From Alphaproteobacteria bacterium (lineage in GTDB: Bacteria; Pseudomonadota; Alphaproteobacteria; UBA2136; UBA6156), in the NCBI GenBank assembly GCA_027485835.1, contig JAIXQG010000002.1, positions 62,001 through 126,000 on the forward strand: a DNA stretch of 64,000 bases. Reading direction: 5' to 3'. Positions 16,294 to 25,710 of this stretch are shown here, piece by piece. Numbering within the stretch: the stretch's first letter is position 1; each line of letters begins with the position of its first letter. A program made the position numbers and the translations under genes. The notes under the pieces are model-generated. The model had not been told where the DNA came from, ran no database searches, and was given only the letters and a program-made list of their open reading frames with translations.

Positions 16294-16324
16294 GCAACTT
16301 ATCACTCAAACTATAGGAGTGACA
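16294..16324 (-). promoter_or_regulatory. Candidate lon promoter
   Basis: On the minus strand TTGTCA is followed after 17 bases by ATAAGT, about 55 bases before the lon start. The two boxes lie within and at the edge of the CIRCE-like repeat, the same geometry seen at groES. Confidence 0.5.
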
Positions 16325-16325
16325 A
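16299..16325. promoter_or_regulatory. CIRCE-like HrcA operator upstream of lon
   Basis: TTATCACTC-N9-GAGTGACAA matches the CIRCE consensus TTAGCACTC-N9-GAGTGCTAA with three mismatches in 18 and the exact 9-base spacing; the inner CACTC/GAGTG core is intact. It sits 60 bases ahead of lon and overlaps the promoter candidate, as an HrcA repressor site should. Confidence 0.65.
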
Positions 16326-16510
16326 GAGCTATTTCGAAATTCTTGTAATACCCGCCGGTATTCTTCAAATCCGGAAATCCTCTGCCCGCTGTTTGTATGG
16401 TGCGAAGGGCAGATTGTATATGCAAGCGGCGTGGCGCATTTTGGGGCACGTGTGGGGTGTATTTTGCCACCCGCGTACGCATTGGGTAAGGGAGTGTGGC
16501 GAAGGAGAAA

Positions 16511-16538
16511 CAAAAAGCGGGCCCAAACCCGCTTTTTG
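16511..16538 (-). terminator. Terminator downstream of clpX
   Basis: AAAAAGCGGG-CCCAAA-CCCGCTTTTT hairpin lies 11 bases past the clpX stop, so clpX and lon are separate units despite their order. Confidence 0.85.
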
Positions 16539-16548
16539 TTTGAACGAC

Positions 16549-17910
16549 TTAACTCGCTTTTTTGGTCTGTTTCTCGGCTTTTTCTGGCTTAGAGGTGGTG
16601 CCATTATTGACCGAGTCAGTAAATATTTTCAGAGGCTCGGCATCGCCACGCACGGTATTGGCGTTGATGACCACCTCTTCCAGCCCCTTGGCACTGGGGA
16701 TGTCGAACATCGTATCCAGCAGGATATTCTCCAAAATGGCACGCAGACCGCGGGCGCCGGTTTTGCGCTTGATAGCTTGAGTGGCGACTTCGGTCAGCGC
16801 CTCTTGTGCAAAGGTCAGGCGCACGTTTTCCATCTGGAAGAGTTGCTGATATTGCTTGGTGAGCGCGTTCTTCGGCTCGGTGAGGATTTGAATCAGCGCG
16901 GCTTCGTCGAGGTCGTTCAGCATCGCCAGTACGGGCAGACGGCCGACGAATTCGGGGATCAAGCCAAACTTCACCAAGTCTTCCGGCTCGGCCAGCTGGA
17001 ACAGTTCGCCAACGCCGCGGTTTTCTTCGCCTTCTACCTGCGCATTGAAGCCGATGCTGCGCTTTTTGAGACGCTGGCCAATGACTTTATCGAGACCTGC
17101 AAACGCACCGCCGCAGATGAAGAGAATGTTGGAGGTATCGACCTGCAGAAACTCTTGCTGCGGGTGCTTGCGGCCACCTTGCGGCGGTACGCTGGCGACC
17201 GTGCCTTCAATCAGCTTCAGCAGCGCTTGCTGGACACCTTCGCCGCTGACGTCGCGGGTGATGGAGGGGTTGTCGCCTTTGCGAGAAATTTTGTCGATTT
17301 CGTCAATATAAACAATACCGCGTTGGGCACGTTCAACGTTGTAATCGGAAGCCTGAAGCAGTTTTAGGATAATGTTTTCAACATCTTCACCTACATATCC
17401 GGCTTCGGTGAGTGTTGTTGCATCGGACATCGTGAACGGCACGTCGAGAATGCGTGCAAGTGTTTGTGCCAGAAGGGTTTTACCGGTACCGGTTGGACCG
17501 ATCAGCAAAATGTTCGATTTGGCAATTTCGATCGGGTTTTCGGTGCCCGAAGCTGCTGCAGCGGCCACGTGCTCGAGACGCTTATAGTGGTTATAAACGG
17601 CGACCGAGAGGATGCGCTTGGCGCGGCTTTGGCCGATGACGTAGTCGTCGAGGATGCCCATAATTTCGGTTGGGGTGGGGAGGCCATGCGCCCCCTGCCC
17701 GCCACCGGCGGCCTTAAGGGCTTTAGCGGCACTGGCCGGTTGGGCCTCTTCCTCACGGATAATATCCATGCACAGGCGCACGCATTCATCGCAGATGAAA
17801 ACGGTCGGACCGGCAATCAGTTTGCGAACCTCGTGCTGGCTTTTGCCGCAGAAGCTGCAATAGAGGGTGCCGCCTGCGGTTGGCGTGGAGGTGTCGGTCT
17901 TTTTGGCCAT
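16549..17910 (-). CDS. clpX: ClpX, ATP-dependent specificity subunit of ClpXP
   Basis: ClpX recognises tagged substrates such as SsrA-tagged proteins, unfolds them and threads them into ClpP. The 453 residues include the N-terminal zinc domain (CSFCGK and CDECV), Walker A GPTGTGKT, Walker B VYIDEIDK, the pore loop GYVGEDVEN, the ClpP-binding IGF loop (KKRSIGFNA) and the arginine sensor region [10 protein letters not shown]. An Ala/Gly-rich linker follows the zinc domain and the C terminus is Lys-rich. The gene lies between clpP and lon in the usual order, but the plus-strand hypothetical gene at 18157 separates it from clpP. A TTGACA lies about 65 bases upstream without a convincing -10 box. 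Confidence 0.97.
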   Translation of the reverse strand: MAKKTDTSTPTAGGTLYCSFCGKSQHEVRKLIAGPTVFICDECVRLCMDIIREEEAQPASAAKALKAAGGGQGAHGLPTPTEIMGILDDYVIGQSRAKRILSVAVYNHYKRLEHVAAAAASGTENPIEIAKSNILLIGPTGTGKTLLAQTLARILDVPFTMSDATTLTEAGYVGEDVENIILKLLQASDYNVERAQRGIVYIDEIDKISRKGDNPSITRDVSGEGVQQALLKLIEGTVASVPPQGGRKHPQQEFLQVDTSNILFICGGAFAGLDKVIGQRLKKRSIGFNAQVEGEENRGVGELFQLAEPEDLVKFGLIPEFVGRLPVLAMLNDLDEAALIQILTEPKNALTKQYQQLFQMENVRLTFAQEALTEVATQAIKRKTGARGLRAILENILLDTMFDIPSAKGLEEVVINANTVRGDAEPLKIFTDSVNNGTTSKPEKAEKQTKKAS

Positions 17911-18156
17911 GGGTAAAGGTCGCCTTTTTGTGTAATTGCGGCAGTTTTGGGCATTGGGCAGAGAGTGTCAAGCACCAAAGCCCGCACCGCTGCGCTGTAG
18001 CACAAGGGGTGTGTGGCTTACAGGAACCTAGCTTTGGTGCATTTCGGTATTTACAGTTTTGAATACAGATGCTTTGGTAAGCCTATAAACAACGATGTAA
18101 CTGCCCATACAACTGAGCCGACCCTTTCCCCTACACACTGTCTCGGAGGAGAACCC

Positions 18157-18450
18157 ATGAGATTTAAAACTGCCGTAAGCAACTTCATGGCGGTCCACGT
18201 TCAGGCTTCGCCGGAAGATATCCGCAAGGAGCTGGCCGACTACTACCTGCGCTGGGAACAGCGTATTCTGCCGCAATGGATGCGGAAGAGCATTGCCTAC
18301 GTCCGCTATCATCGGTGGCGGATTGCATATGCCCTTTACCGGCTCGCCAATGACGGTCACGTCAAGAAAGTTGCCGAAGGATATGTACTGGTAAGGCCCG
18401 AACGCACACGCGACCGGCGCATTGCCCGCCTCAGAAAAGCCTTCGCATAA
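18157..18450 (+). CDS. Small basic hypothetical protein inserted between clpX and clpP
   Basis: This 97-residue protein starts at an ATG with a near-perfect GGAGGA ribosome site; the longer open frame from 18013 has none. It is basic (many Arg and Lys), has no membrane segment, and its second half, with YRLANDGHVKKVAEGYVLV, reads like the helix-plus-wing part of a winged-helix domain. That is a shape impression, not a family match. It lies on the opposite strand between clpX and clpP, breaking a gene order usually contiguous. Confidence 0.7.
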   Translation: MRFKTAVSNFMAVHVQASPEDIRKELADYYLRWEQRILPQWMRKSIAYVRYHRWRIAYALYRLANDGHVKKVAEGYVLVRPERTRDRRIARLRKAFA

Positions 18451-18453
18451 TCG

Positions 18454-18472
18454 AAAAGCGGCCTTGCGGCCG
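18454..18472 (-). terminator. Terminator for clpP
   Basis: GCGGCC-TTGC-GGCCGC hairpin with a TTTT tract on the minus strand, 26 bases past the clpP stop. Confidence 0.6.
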
Positions 18473-18476
18473 CCCT

Positions 18477-18512
18477 CAAAAAAGTCGTCTAACTTGGTTA
18501 GGCGGCTTTTTT
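18477..18512 (+). terminator. Terminator of the small gene, overlapping the clpP C terminus
   Basis: AAAAAAGTCGTCTAAC-TTG-GTTAGGCGGCTTTTTT is an imperfect hairpin with a T run on the plus strand. It includes the last codons of clpP, whose Lys-Ala end supplies the T run. Confidence 0.6.
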
Positions 18513-19109
18513 CTTTTTCGGTTCGTCGCGGTGGGTAAGGACGTGGTCAACCAGACCGTACTTCTTGGCGTCGGCAGCGGTCATGAAGTTGTCGCGCTCG
18601 GTATCCTTGGCGATGGTGTCCATCTTCTGGCCGGTGTGCTCGGCGAGAATGTGGTTGATCATGTCGCGGGTGCGCTTGATTTCGTCGGCCTGAATCAGGA
18701 TATCGGTCGCCTGACCTTGGGCGCCGCCCAGCGGTTGGTGGATCATCACGCGCGAATTGCTCAGGGCATAACGCTTCCCGGCAGCCCCACCGGCCAGCAA
18801 CAGCGCGCCCATGCTGGCGGCTTGGCCTACCACGATGGTGGAAACCGGGCACTTGATGTACTGCATGGTGTCGTAAATGGCCATACCCGCGGTCACCACA
18901 CCACCCGGGCTGTTGATGTAGAAGTTGATTTCGGCGTCCGGATTTTCGGCTTCCAAAAACAATAATTGGGCGACAATCAGGTTGGCCACGCTGTCTTCCA
19001 CTTGGCCGGTGAGGAAGATGACGCGCTCCTTCAGCAGGCGGCTGAAGATATCGAAGGAACGTTCGCCGCGGGCGGTTTGCTCGATCACCATTGGGATGAG
19101 GTGGGACAT
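18498..19109 (-). CDS. clpP: ClpP, proteolytic subunit of ClpXP
   Basis: ClpP is the tetradecameric serine protease chamber fed by ClpX. The 203 residues have the catalytic triad Ser in [11 protein letters not shown], His in [10 protein letters not shown] and Asp in KDTERDNFM. The N terminus [20 protein letters not shown] is the usual one and carries a short propeptide-like segment. The end, EPKKKKAA, is a small lysine-rich tail not found in E. coli ClpP. A candidate heat-shock (RpoH) promoter lies at 19145-19171. Confidence 0.97.
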   Translation of the reverse strand: MSHLIPMVIEQTARGERSFDIFSRLLKERVIFLTGQVEDSVANLIVAQLLFLEAENPDAEINFYINSPGGVVTAGMAIYDTMQYIKCPVSTIVVGQAASMGALLLAGGAAGKRYALSNSRVMIHQPLGGAQGQATDILIQADEIKRTRDMINHILAEHTGQKMDTIAKDTERDNFMTAADAKKYGLVDHVLTHRDEPKKKKAA

Positions 19110-19144
19110 AATCTCGTCTTTCTTTTCTTGATATGCTGCGGATG

Positions 19145-19171
19145 ATACGGGGATGAACGCTTGCCGCCAAG
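19145..19171 (-). promoter_or_regulatory. Candidate RpoH (heat-shock) promoter of clpP
   Basis: On the minus strand CTTGGCG is followed after 12 bases by CCCCGTAT, close to the sigma-32 boxes CTTGAAA and CCCCATNT, about 35 bases before the clpP start. The spacing is slightly short for E. coli sigma-32 and fits the alphaproteobacterial CTTG-N17 rule. Confidence 0.35.
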
Positions 19172-19232
19172 CGCTTTTTGCCGTTAGATGCGGCCGACTT
19201 TGAGCAACCTGTGATTTTTGAGGAGATATGTG

Positions 19233-20282
19233 ATGCGTACACGCCGCCTTGGTACCACCGACCTGATGGTGACCGAAATTTGCCTAGGCACCATGACCTG
19301 GGGCAGCAGCCAAAATACCGAAGCCGATGCCCATGCGCAGATGGACTACGCCTTTGATGCGGGCGTGACCTTTTGGGACACCGCCGAGCTATACCCCGTA
19401 AACCCCACCGAGGCCGCCACCTACACACTGACCGAGCAGTACATCGGTAACTGGCTGAAGACGACCGGTAAGCGCAGTGAGATTATTCTGGCCAGCAAGG
19501 TGGCCGGTGCAGGGCGACCACACATCCGTGGTGGTCGGCCCTTTAATAAGGAGAGCATTCAGGAAGCCTTGGATGGCAGCCTAAAACGCCTCCACACCGA
19601 CTACCTAGACCTGTACCAACTGCACTGGCCTAACCGTGGCAGCTACCACTTTGGCCAGAACTGGACGTATCTGCCGAGCCAAGCCTCTACCGGCCTAATT
19701 GTCGACGACATGCTGGATACGCTGGAAGCCTTGGGCGATGCGGTTAAGGCCGGTAAAATCCGGCACTTCGGACTCTCTAATGAAACCGCATGGGGCACCA
19801 TGGAGTACCTGAAACTGGCGGAGAAGCATGGTTTGCCGAAGCCGGTAAGTATTCAGAACGAGTACAGCCTGATGTACCAGTTGCACAACTTAGACCTTGC
19901 CGAAGTGAGCATGCGCGAAGGGGTGAGCTTGCTGCCTTATACCCCCCTCGCCGCCGGTTGGCTGACCGGTAAATACTACGGTGGCGCCCGCCCCGCTGGT
20001 ACACGCTTTGTGCACGAGAGCTATGCCGCCAGCCAACGCCTGACGCCGCAAGCCCAAGCCTGCGCCGATGCCTATGTAGACGTTGCCCGCAAGCACGGCC
20101 TAGACCCCGCCCAAATGGCGATTGCGTGGACGCTGACCAAGCCGTTTGTGGCCAGCACGATTATTGGCGCTACCACCGTGGAGCAGCTAAAGGCTGATAT
20201 TGACGCCCGAAATGTGGTGCTGAGCGACGATGTGCTGACTGACCTTGCTGCTGTGCGGCGGGACTGGCCGATGCCCTATTAA
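19233..20282 (+). CDS. NADP(H)-dependent aldo/keto reductase, Tas-like
   Basis: The 349-residue protein follows E. coli Tas closely along its length: [20 protein letters not shown] at the N terminus, [39 protein letters not shown], and [16 protein letters not shown] at the cofactor-binding C terminus. The catalytic Tyr is in DTAELYPV and the Lys in ASKVAG. Aldo/keto reductases reduce carbonyls with NADPH; the physiological substrate is unknown. The ATG at 19233 has GAGGAG ahead of it. It is a single gene divergent from clpP and convergent with a chemoreceptor. Confidence 0.9.
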   Translation: MRTRRLGTTDLMVTEICLGTMTWGSSQNTEADAHAQMDYAFDAGVTFWDTAELYPVNPTEAATYTLTEQYIGNWLKTTGKRSEIILASKVAGAGRPHIRGGRPFNKESIQEALDGSLKRLHTDYLDLYQLHWPNRGSYHFGQNWTYLPSQASTGLIVDDMLDTLEALGDAVKAGKIRHFGLSNETAWGTMEYLKLAEKHGLPKPVSIQNEYSLMYQLHNLDLAEVSMREGVSLLPYTPLAAGWLTGKYYGGARPAGTRFVHESYAASQRLTPQAQACADAYVDVARKHGLDPAQMAIAWTLTKPFVASTIIGATTVEQLKADIDARNVVLSDDVLTDLAAVRRDWPMPY

Positions 20283-20290
20283 GTGACCGC

Positions 20291-20318
20291 AAAAAAGGAG
20301 CTTATCGGCTCCTTTTTT
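20291..20318. terminator. Bidirectional terminator between aldo/keto reductase and chemoreceptor
   Basis: AAAAAAGGAGC-TTATC-GGCTCCTTTTTT hairpin lies between the convergent stops at 20282 and 20336. Confidence 0.85.
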
Positions 20319-20335
20319 ATTTTGTATTTCCTCGT

Positions 20336-21730
20336 TTATAGGCGGAATAAGCCTGTTTTTTCGCGCAGTAACCCGCTTTCCCTTGATACAGCTGCGGAGG
20401 CTTGTGCGCTACGGCCGAGGTCGTTCACCACTTCCGAAAGCTGGTGTTTGAAGCTTTCGGCCGTACGGCTCACCTCCTCGATTGCAGCCGCTTGGCTTTG
20501 CACGGTCTGATTAACGCGTGCGTTGACTTCGTACATTTCCTCAATATTCGACGACATCTGGATAATCGCTGTTCGCGCAAGCTCAATGCTTTGCTTAAGC
20601 TCCACAACACGCTGAGAGATACTGCTGGCACTATTGTTCGCATTGCCTGCCAAAGTGCGGACTTCATCGGCCACCACAGCAAAGCCCCGGCCAGCATCAC
20701 CCGCGCGGGCCGCTTCGATACTCGCATTGAGGGCTAGCAGGTTTGTTTGCTCGGAGATTGCCGTGATCTGGCTACTGGTGCTGTCGATTTCTTCCGAGTT
20801 ACGCTCCAGCTTTTCCAATACTTCTTTAAGTTTAAGAGACTCCTCGCGCAGGTTGGCCGCGCGCTGGTTTGCCGTTTGCGACACTTGCGACATGGCGGCA
20901 ACCTGCTGGGCCGAGTCGTTCATCGTCGTAGCAATGGCTTCCGCAGCCTCTACCTGAGCATTACTGCGGGAGAGCACCGCATTCCCAGCATCGTCAAGCG
21001 CCCGAGACTCGCGCGCCAGAGTATCGCTCGTTGCTGAAATATCTTTCATCGCTTCATGGATTTTTGAGAGCAGTGCGTTAGCGGCTTTTGCCATGGATCC
21101 AACCTCGGTAGCAGGATCACCTTCCAGCTTCACAGCCAAATTCAGGCTTTCCGCAGCTTCTGAAAAGACACGACCAAAGCGATAGAGCTCGTTCAACATT
21201 TTCTCCAATGTGAAGGTAAACCAGACCAAGGCACCGGTTTCCACCACCACCGCCAATGCGTGGATGACCACACGAATAAAGCTGCCACCATTCGGAAAAA
21301 CCAGCTGTGGTAAAAGAAAGTTGAAACCGACGTGATGCAACGCCGTAAGGCCTGCAGCCGCGAGGATACTCTTCCAATCGACCATCAGAACCAGAATCGC
21401 TAACCAGGCAAAATAGAACATGTGACCGTCGATCTGCATGGGCTGACCGGCCGACATGGCAATAATCGCACTCACCTGTGCGACACCACTCAGTGCTAAC
21501 ACACAGCGCGCCCAGAAGCTTTGCGGCGAGAGAAGCCATAGTCCACCATTGATGGCTATGAGAACCAGTCCAAAGAGAGCGAACTTACCTTCATAGTTCT
21601 CTGATACCAGCATGTGCGCCAGTGGATAAAGCGATATAATTGCCAAAGCCGCAAAGTTGATTAGGTAACCAAACCGGCGGATACGGATAAGGAAGGATTC
21701 ATGACAGCGGGGTGCATCCGTTACCAACAT
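20336..21730 (-). CDS. Methyl-accepting chemotaxis protein with a six-helix membrane sensor
   Basis: The 464-residue receptor has about six membrane segments in its first 200 residues, with little periplasmic loop. This is a MASE-type integral-membrane sensor rather than a ligand pocket; the phrase [17 protein letters not shown] is typical of this sensor class. A cytoplasmic signalling domain follows with the highly conserved hairpin tip [19 protein letters not shown] and [12 protein letters not shown]. There is no HAMP domain that I can see and no C-terminal CheR pentapeptide. It would signal to CheA/CheW through the tip. Such multi-pass sensors are usually tied to membrane state or hydrophobic cues, an inference only. 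Confidence 0.9.
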   Translation of the reverse strand: MLVTDAPRCHESFLIRIRRFGYLINFAALAIISLYPLAHMLVSENYEGKFALFGLVLIAINGGLWLLSPQSFWARCVLALSGVAQVSAIIAMSAGQPMQIDGHMFYFAWLAILVLMVDWKSILAAAGLTALHHVGFNFLLPQLVFPNGGSFIRVVIHALAVVVETGALVWFTFTLEKMLNELYRFGRVFSEAAESLNLAVKLEGDPATEVGSMAKAANALLSKIHEAMKDISATSDTLARESRALDDAGNAVLSRSNAQVEAAEAIATTMNDSAQQVAAMSQVSQTANQRAANLREESLKLKEVLEKLERNSEEIDSTSSQITAISEQTNLLALNASIEAARAGDAGRGFAVVADEVRTLAGNANNSASSISQRVVELKQSIELARTAIIQMSSNIEEMYEVNARVNQTVQSQAAAIEEVSRTAESFKHQLSEVVNDLGRSAQASAAVSRESGLLREKTGLFRL

Positions 21731-21785
21731 AACAGCACTCTCTTTCTTCTTTTTTTATGGGTGGAATAGTTATATCAACTTTCTT

Positions 21786-22127
21786 ATGCTTCGCCAATTA
21801 TCCTACAAACTAAAACCCTTGTTTCTTGGCGTTCTTCTTTTTGGTTTGGCATTTACGCCGCTCCTTCTGGTACCTGCAAGGAATGACCTTGATGGTGTTG
21901 CGATTGCCTTTCTACCGCCTACGCGAGACTCCCTTTCTCATTACAAAACCCTTCGGGAGCAGAACATACAGGTTATAAGTGAGGGTTACCCTGGAGTATA
22001 TTTGGTAAAACCTACCGAGAAACTTACTGTGCCTTCCTTGGAAGATGGCTTTGTATTGCTGCCTGCAGCACTTGGGCTTGGGTGTGATTTTTCGTTACTC
22101 GATCAGGCGACAACATCCTCTTATTAA
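21786..22127 (+). CDS. Hypothetical exported or membrane-anchored small protein
   Basis: The 113 residues begin with a basic head and a hydrophobic run (PLFLGVLLFGLAFTPLLLV), which is either a signal peptide or a membrane anchor. The rest is small, soluble and of unknown family, with one Cys near the end. The start has no good ribosome site, and the gene is divergent from the chemoreceptor with only 55 bases between. A shared terminator with tig follows. Coding is likely but not certain. Confidence 0.5.
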   Translation: MLRQLSYKLKPLFLGVLLFGLAFTPLLLVPARNDLDGVAIAFLPPTRDSLSHYKTLREQNIQVISEGYPGVYLVKPTEKLTVPSLEDGFVLLPAALGLGCDFSLLDQATTSSY

Positions 22128-22129
22128 AC

Positions 22130-22160
22130 AAAAAGCCCCGTTGGATAACGGGGCTTTTTG
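22130..22160. terminator. Bidirectional terminator between the small gene and tig
   Basis: AAAAAGCCCCGTT-GGAT-AACGGGGCTTTTT is a perfect hairpin between the convergent stops at 22127 and 22172. Confidence 0.9.
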
Positions 22161-22171
22161 GTAAATGCCGC

Positions 22172-23524
22172 TTACTGAAGTTCGGTCAGCAGTTCGTTGG
22201 CGGAGATTTCCTTGGTGGTAACCTCGGCCTTTTCGATCAGCCAGCCGGTGACCTTGTCTTCCAGCACAGGGCCGCTCAATTGCTGGCGGTTTTGCGGGTT
22301 GGCAAAGTATTGGCGGGCTTGCTCGGCCTGCGGGCCAGCGGCGGCGATTTGGGCGCTCACGGCAGCTTCAATGTCGGAGGCGCTCACTTCGATCTTCTCG
22401 ATCTTGGCGATGGAGGCCATAACCAGACCCAGACGCACGCGGCGTTCGGCCAGCGGCTTGAGGGAGGCAATCGCTTCTTCCACGCTGCTGCCGAGGGCTT
22501 CGATCGGCAGGCGGCGTTGTTGCAGCTCTTGCAGCTGGGCGCGCCAGAGGGCTTGGTGTTCACTGTTGACGAGACCCTGCGGCAGGTCGAAGTCCTTGTT
22601 GGCTTCTTCCAGTGCGTCCAGCAGTTGGCGCTTGAGGCGTTGCTCAGTGGCCATGGTCAGGTCGCGGACGGCGCCCTTTTTCAGGATGTCCTTCAGGGCG
22701 TCGAGGGTTTCAAAGCCCAGTTGCTTGACGCTGTCGTCGCTGAGGGGTTCGTCCTTCGGGGCGGAGATGTCGTCGATCTTCAGCTTGAAGACAGCCGGTT
22801 GGCTGGCCAGTTCCTTGGCGTGGTAGTCGGCCGGGAAGGTTACCTTGACGTCGACTTCGTCGCCCACTTTGGCGCCGACCAGAGCGTCTTCGAAGCCCGG
22901 GATGAGTTGGCCGGAGCCGAGGACGATGCGGAAGTCCTTCAGGTTACCGCCAGCGAAGGCTTCTTCCGAGCCATCGGCTTTAACCGTGTAGCCTTGGCCG
23001 GTCACGGTCAGTTGGTCGCCTTGGGCAGCCTTAGCGCCCTTCTCTTTCGGCTCGTAGGATGCCATTTGGCCTTCCAGACGCTTGAGGGCGCTTTGCACCA
23101 GCTCGTCGGACGGCTCGGAGGTTTCCTTGGTCAGCTTGAGGCCGGTGTAGCCTTTGGCAGTGACGTCCGGGTAGATTTCGAATTCGGCAGTGAAGGTGAA
23201 GTCTTTACCTTCAGTGGCCTTGAAGCCTTCTTCCGGGTTGCCGGAGTGCACGCGCGGCTGGCCGGCGATGCTCAGCTTGTTTTCATCGAGCGCCTTGGGC
23301 AGGAATTGTTGGACGAGGCTTTGGGCGACGTCGGATGCGATTTGGTCGCCCATACGCTCCTTCACGACCTTGGCGGGCACCTTACCCGGACGGAAACCGG
23401 CGATTTTGACCGTGGCGGCCATGGCGTTGATGCGGTTTTCCATGTGCTTGGACACTTCGGCAGCCGGCACCGTAATGCTCATGGTGCGGTTAAGGCCTTG
23501 GCCGGTGGTTACTTCGGTTTGCAT
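22172..23524 (-). CDS. tig: Trigger factor
   Basis: Trigger factor is the ribosome-bound chaperone and peptidyl-prolyl isomerase that meets nascent chains. The 450 residues carry the ribosome-binding loop (GFRPGKVPAKVVKERMG at about residues 43-59), the FKBP-type isomerase domain (GQLIPGFEDALVGAKVGDE) and a helical C-terminal chaperone domain. A GGGGGA run lies ten bases ahead of the ATG. In many bacteria tig-clpP-clpX-lon-hup are contiguous. Here the order is kept, but three unrelated genes separate tig from clpP. Confidence 0.97.
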   Translation of the reverse strand: MQTEVTTGQGLNRTMSITVPAAEVSKHMENRINAMAATVKIAGFRPGKVPAKVVKERMGDQIASDVAQSLVQQFLPKALDENKLSIAGQPRVHSGNPEEGFKATEGKDFTFTAEFEIYPDVTAKGYTGLKLTKETSEPSDELVQSALKRLEGQMASYEPKEKGAKAAQGDQLTVTGQGYTVKADGSEEAFAGGNLKDFRIVLGSGQLIPGFEDALVGAKVGDEVDVKVTFPADYHAKELASQPAVFKLKIDDISAPKDEPLSDDSVKQLGFETLDALKDILKKGAVRDLTMATEQRLKRQLLDALEEANKDFDLPQGLVNSEHQALWRAQLQELQQRRLPIEALGSSVEEAIASLKPLAERRVRLGLVMASIAKIEKIEVSASDIEAAVSAQIAAAGPQAEQARQYFANPQNRQQLSGPVLEDKVTGWLIEKAEVTTKEISANELLTELQ

Positions 23525-23698
23525 GATTGCTTTATCCCCCTGAATACTATTCCTCTTCGGCCTACCTATGCAGGCCGGAATTGCCGGAACTTATAGGTCG
23601 GAATGCCTTGCAAGGCAAGGATTTGAATGTGGAAATGCCAGAAACTTGGGAGATACTGACAAAAAAAGAGGCACACTGCCTCGGAAATCTTAACAAAC

Positions 23699-23775
23699 TG
23701 GGGCGAACGACGGGGCTCGAACCCGCGACACCAAGATCCACAATCTTGTGCTCTACCAACTGAACTACGTCCGCC
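23699..23775 (-). tRNA. tRNA-His (anticodon GTG)
   Basis: The 77-base gene has acceptor GCGGACG paired with CGTTCGC, the extra G at position -1 opposite discriminator C (the histidine identity pair), anticodon GTG in loop TTGTGGA, and an encoded CCA. Confidence 0.95.
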
Positions 23776-23900
23776 ACCGGTATGCAGGGCGTTATTTGCC
23801 GCATGTTGAGACTTTTGGCAAGCATTTGTTGAAAGCTTGAACGATATTTGCCCTACAGGATTGGCAGACCGCGCTTTTTGCCTTACAAAGCCTGCCGAGT

Positions 23901-23985
<85 letters not shown>

Positions 23986-24036
23986 GAGTTTTATTTTAGT
24001 CTGGGCCAGAGCCTAGGCTGCGAAACCCACCCTAGT

Positions 24037-24282
24037 TTAGTTGAGCCGACCTGAATAACGGGCAGGGCTGACTATGTCCTGAAATGAATTCACGCGCAGC
24101 CAAAGGTCGCAAACGTTTTTATTCAGAAATTCCACATCGGCGGCCAGCCGGCGGTTCATTTCCAGCAGTTTGCTATTGTCGGAGGACATATGCTCGAGCT
24201 GATCCGTCAGGACCCTGAGGAGTTTAATCAGCCGGTCTATCTGTTCATCCTTAGATTCTGCTCTGGCTATGGGTGTATCCAT
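24037..24282 (-). CDS. Small coiled-coil protein downstream of a PAS chemoreceptor
   Basis: An 81-residue, highly charged protein with heptad-like Leu/Ile spacing from about residue 14 to 60 (IDRLIKLLRVLTDQLEHM). It has no membrane segment. It starts 27 bases after the stop of the double-PAS chemoreceptor on the same strand, so the two are likely cotranscribed, and it may bind that receptor or its partners. No family is recognised and the ribosome site is weak. Confidence 0.6.
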   Translation of the reverse strand: MDTPIARAESKDEQIDRLIKLLRVLTDQLEHMSSDNSKLLEMNRRLAADVEFLNKNVCDLWLRVNSFQDIVSPARYSGRLN

Positions 24283-24309
24283 GGTGAGGGCTCTGTTCGT
24301 TCTTATGGG

Positions 24310-25593
24310 TTAACGGCTGTTGGCTAGTTCGTTTAATTTTTGCATATTTGAGGATATCTGCATGGTGACGGCTGATTGCTCCTCTACCGCGGCAGCTACG
24401 GCACTGGACGTTTCCACCATGGCATTCACCGACACATCAATCCGCTGCAACGACCCTGCAACCTCGCCGGACACGACCTGCATGCTCTTGATCTCTTCCG
24501 ATATCTTTACCGTGGACTGACCGGCCTGCGAGGCCAGCCGCTTGACTTCATCGGCTACCACGGCGAAGCCCCTGCCCGCGTCACCCGCACGGGCCGCTTC
24601 GATCGCAGCGTTCAGTGCCAAGAGGTTAATCTGGTCGGAAATATCTTGAATAAAGCCCAGTACATTCGTCATAGCCTCGGTCGAAATAAGCAGCTTTTGC
24701 ATCGAGTTATTGGCGCTTGTAGCATGGGTACGGACGTCGGCAGAGGCATCGCGCGCAATAGAGGTGCTGTGTGAAATTTCTTCGATTGCGTTCGTCAGCT
24801 CTTGCGTGGCAACAGTCACACGCTGAATGGCCTCATTCGTCTCCAAATGGTTTTGTTTAGCATGTGTAATATCGGTAGCAAATTTAACGACTTGACAAGG
24901 TTTGCCCGCATTATCAAATTTTACGGTATAGGATGCCTGAAGCCAGATATCCCTTTTGTTTTTCCCATAGCGATGAAATTCCCCAGTCTGAAGTTCCCCA
25001 CGGTTAAGAGCCTGCCAGAATGCGGCATATTCCTCCGAATCAGCGTAATCAGGCTCGCAGAACATGCGGTGATGCTTACCTTTTATGTCTTGGAGAGTAT
25101 AGCCCGTAGCTTTTAGGAAGTTTTCATTTGCATCCTGAATGATCCCGTCCATACCAAAATAGATAAGTGCCTGCACCCTATCGAAGGAATCCCGAGTTTT
25201 TACAATCGAATTAGTAATATCGCTGGCGAATTTGATGATTTTACGGACACGGCCACTGCTATCGCAGATCGGGTTATACGTTGCCTGAATCCAGATTTCG
25301 CGCTGATTTCTGCCATAACGACGGTATTGACCGGCTTGAAACGCACCTTTGCGTAAATCTTCCCAAAAGGTTGTATAGTCTGTGCTTTGGGCATAGGTGG
25401 GGTCTACAAACATACTGTGGTGGCGTCCCTGAATATCTTCCAGGCTATACCCCATGGCATTTAAAAAATTCTCGTTTGCCCAGAGGATATTACCACTCGT
25501 ATCAAAATGAATGATGGCCTGGCTGCTATTTAAAGCCTTCATGATCTGTTTGCATTCCGTCAAGCGGGAGATAAATGAGAGGGGGATGCTCAT
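24310..25593 (-). CDS. Soluble chemoreceptor with two PAS domains, BdlA-like
   Basis: The 427 residues have two consecutive PAS domains, about residues 20-130 and 140-250, each ending in the PAC-like IKFASDIT or VKFATDIT. A short MCP signalling domain follows, with the tip [19 protein letters not shown]. No membrane segment is present. The same layout and size (about 417 residues) is found in Pseudomonas BdlA, which links redox or c-di-GMP cues to biofilm dispersal, and related proteins bind haem or flavin. The two PAS copies are clear internal duplicates ([15 protein letters not shown] and [15 protein letters not shown]). The divergent two-component genes next door may respond to the same cue. 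Confidence 0.9.
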   Translation of the reverse strand: MSIPLSFISRLTECKQIMKALNSSQAIIHFDTSGNILWANENFLNAMGYSLEDIQGRHHSMFVDPTYAQSTDYTTFWEDLRKGAFQAGQYRRYGRNQREIWIQATYNPICDSSGRVRKIIKFASDITNSIVKTRDSFDRVQALIYFGMDGIIQDANENFLKATGYTLQDIKGKHHRMFCEPDYADSEEYAAFWQALNRGELQTGEFHRYGKNKRDIWLQASYTVKFDNAGKPCQVVKFATDITHAKQNHLETNEAIQRVTVATQELTNAIEEISHSTSIARDASADVRTHATSANNSMQKLLISTEAMTNVLGFIQDISDQINLLALNAAIEAARAGDAGRGFAVVADEVKRLASQAGQSTVKISEEIKSMQVVSGEVAGSLQRIDVSVNAMVETSSAVAAAVEEQSAVTMQISSNMQKLNELANSR

Positions 25594-25710
25594 AATTCGG
25601 ATTACCTGTCTTTATCTTCTTATGATCATCAGACCAGATGAGTCTTACGCGAGTATTACGTGTCCGGAAAATAATTGTAGGTGAGGTTTTCCTGCATTAC
25701 ATAAGAATAC

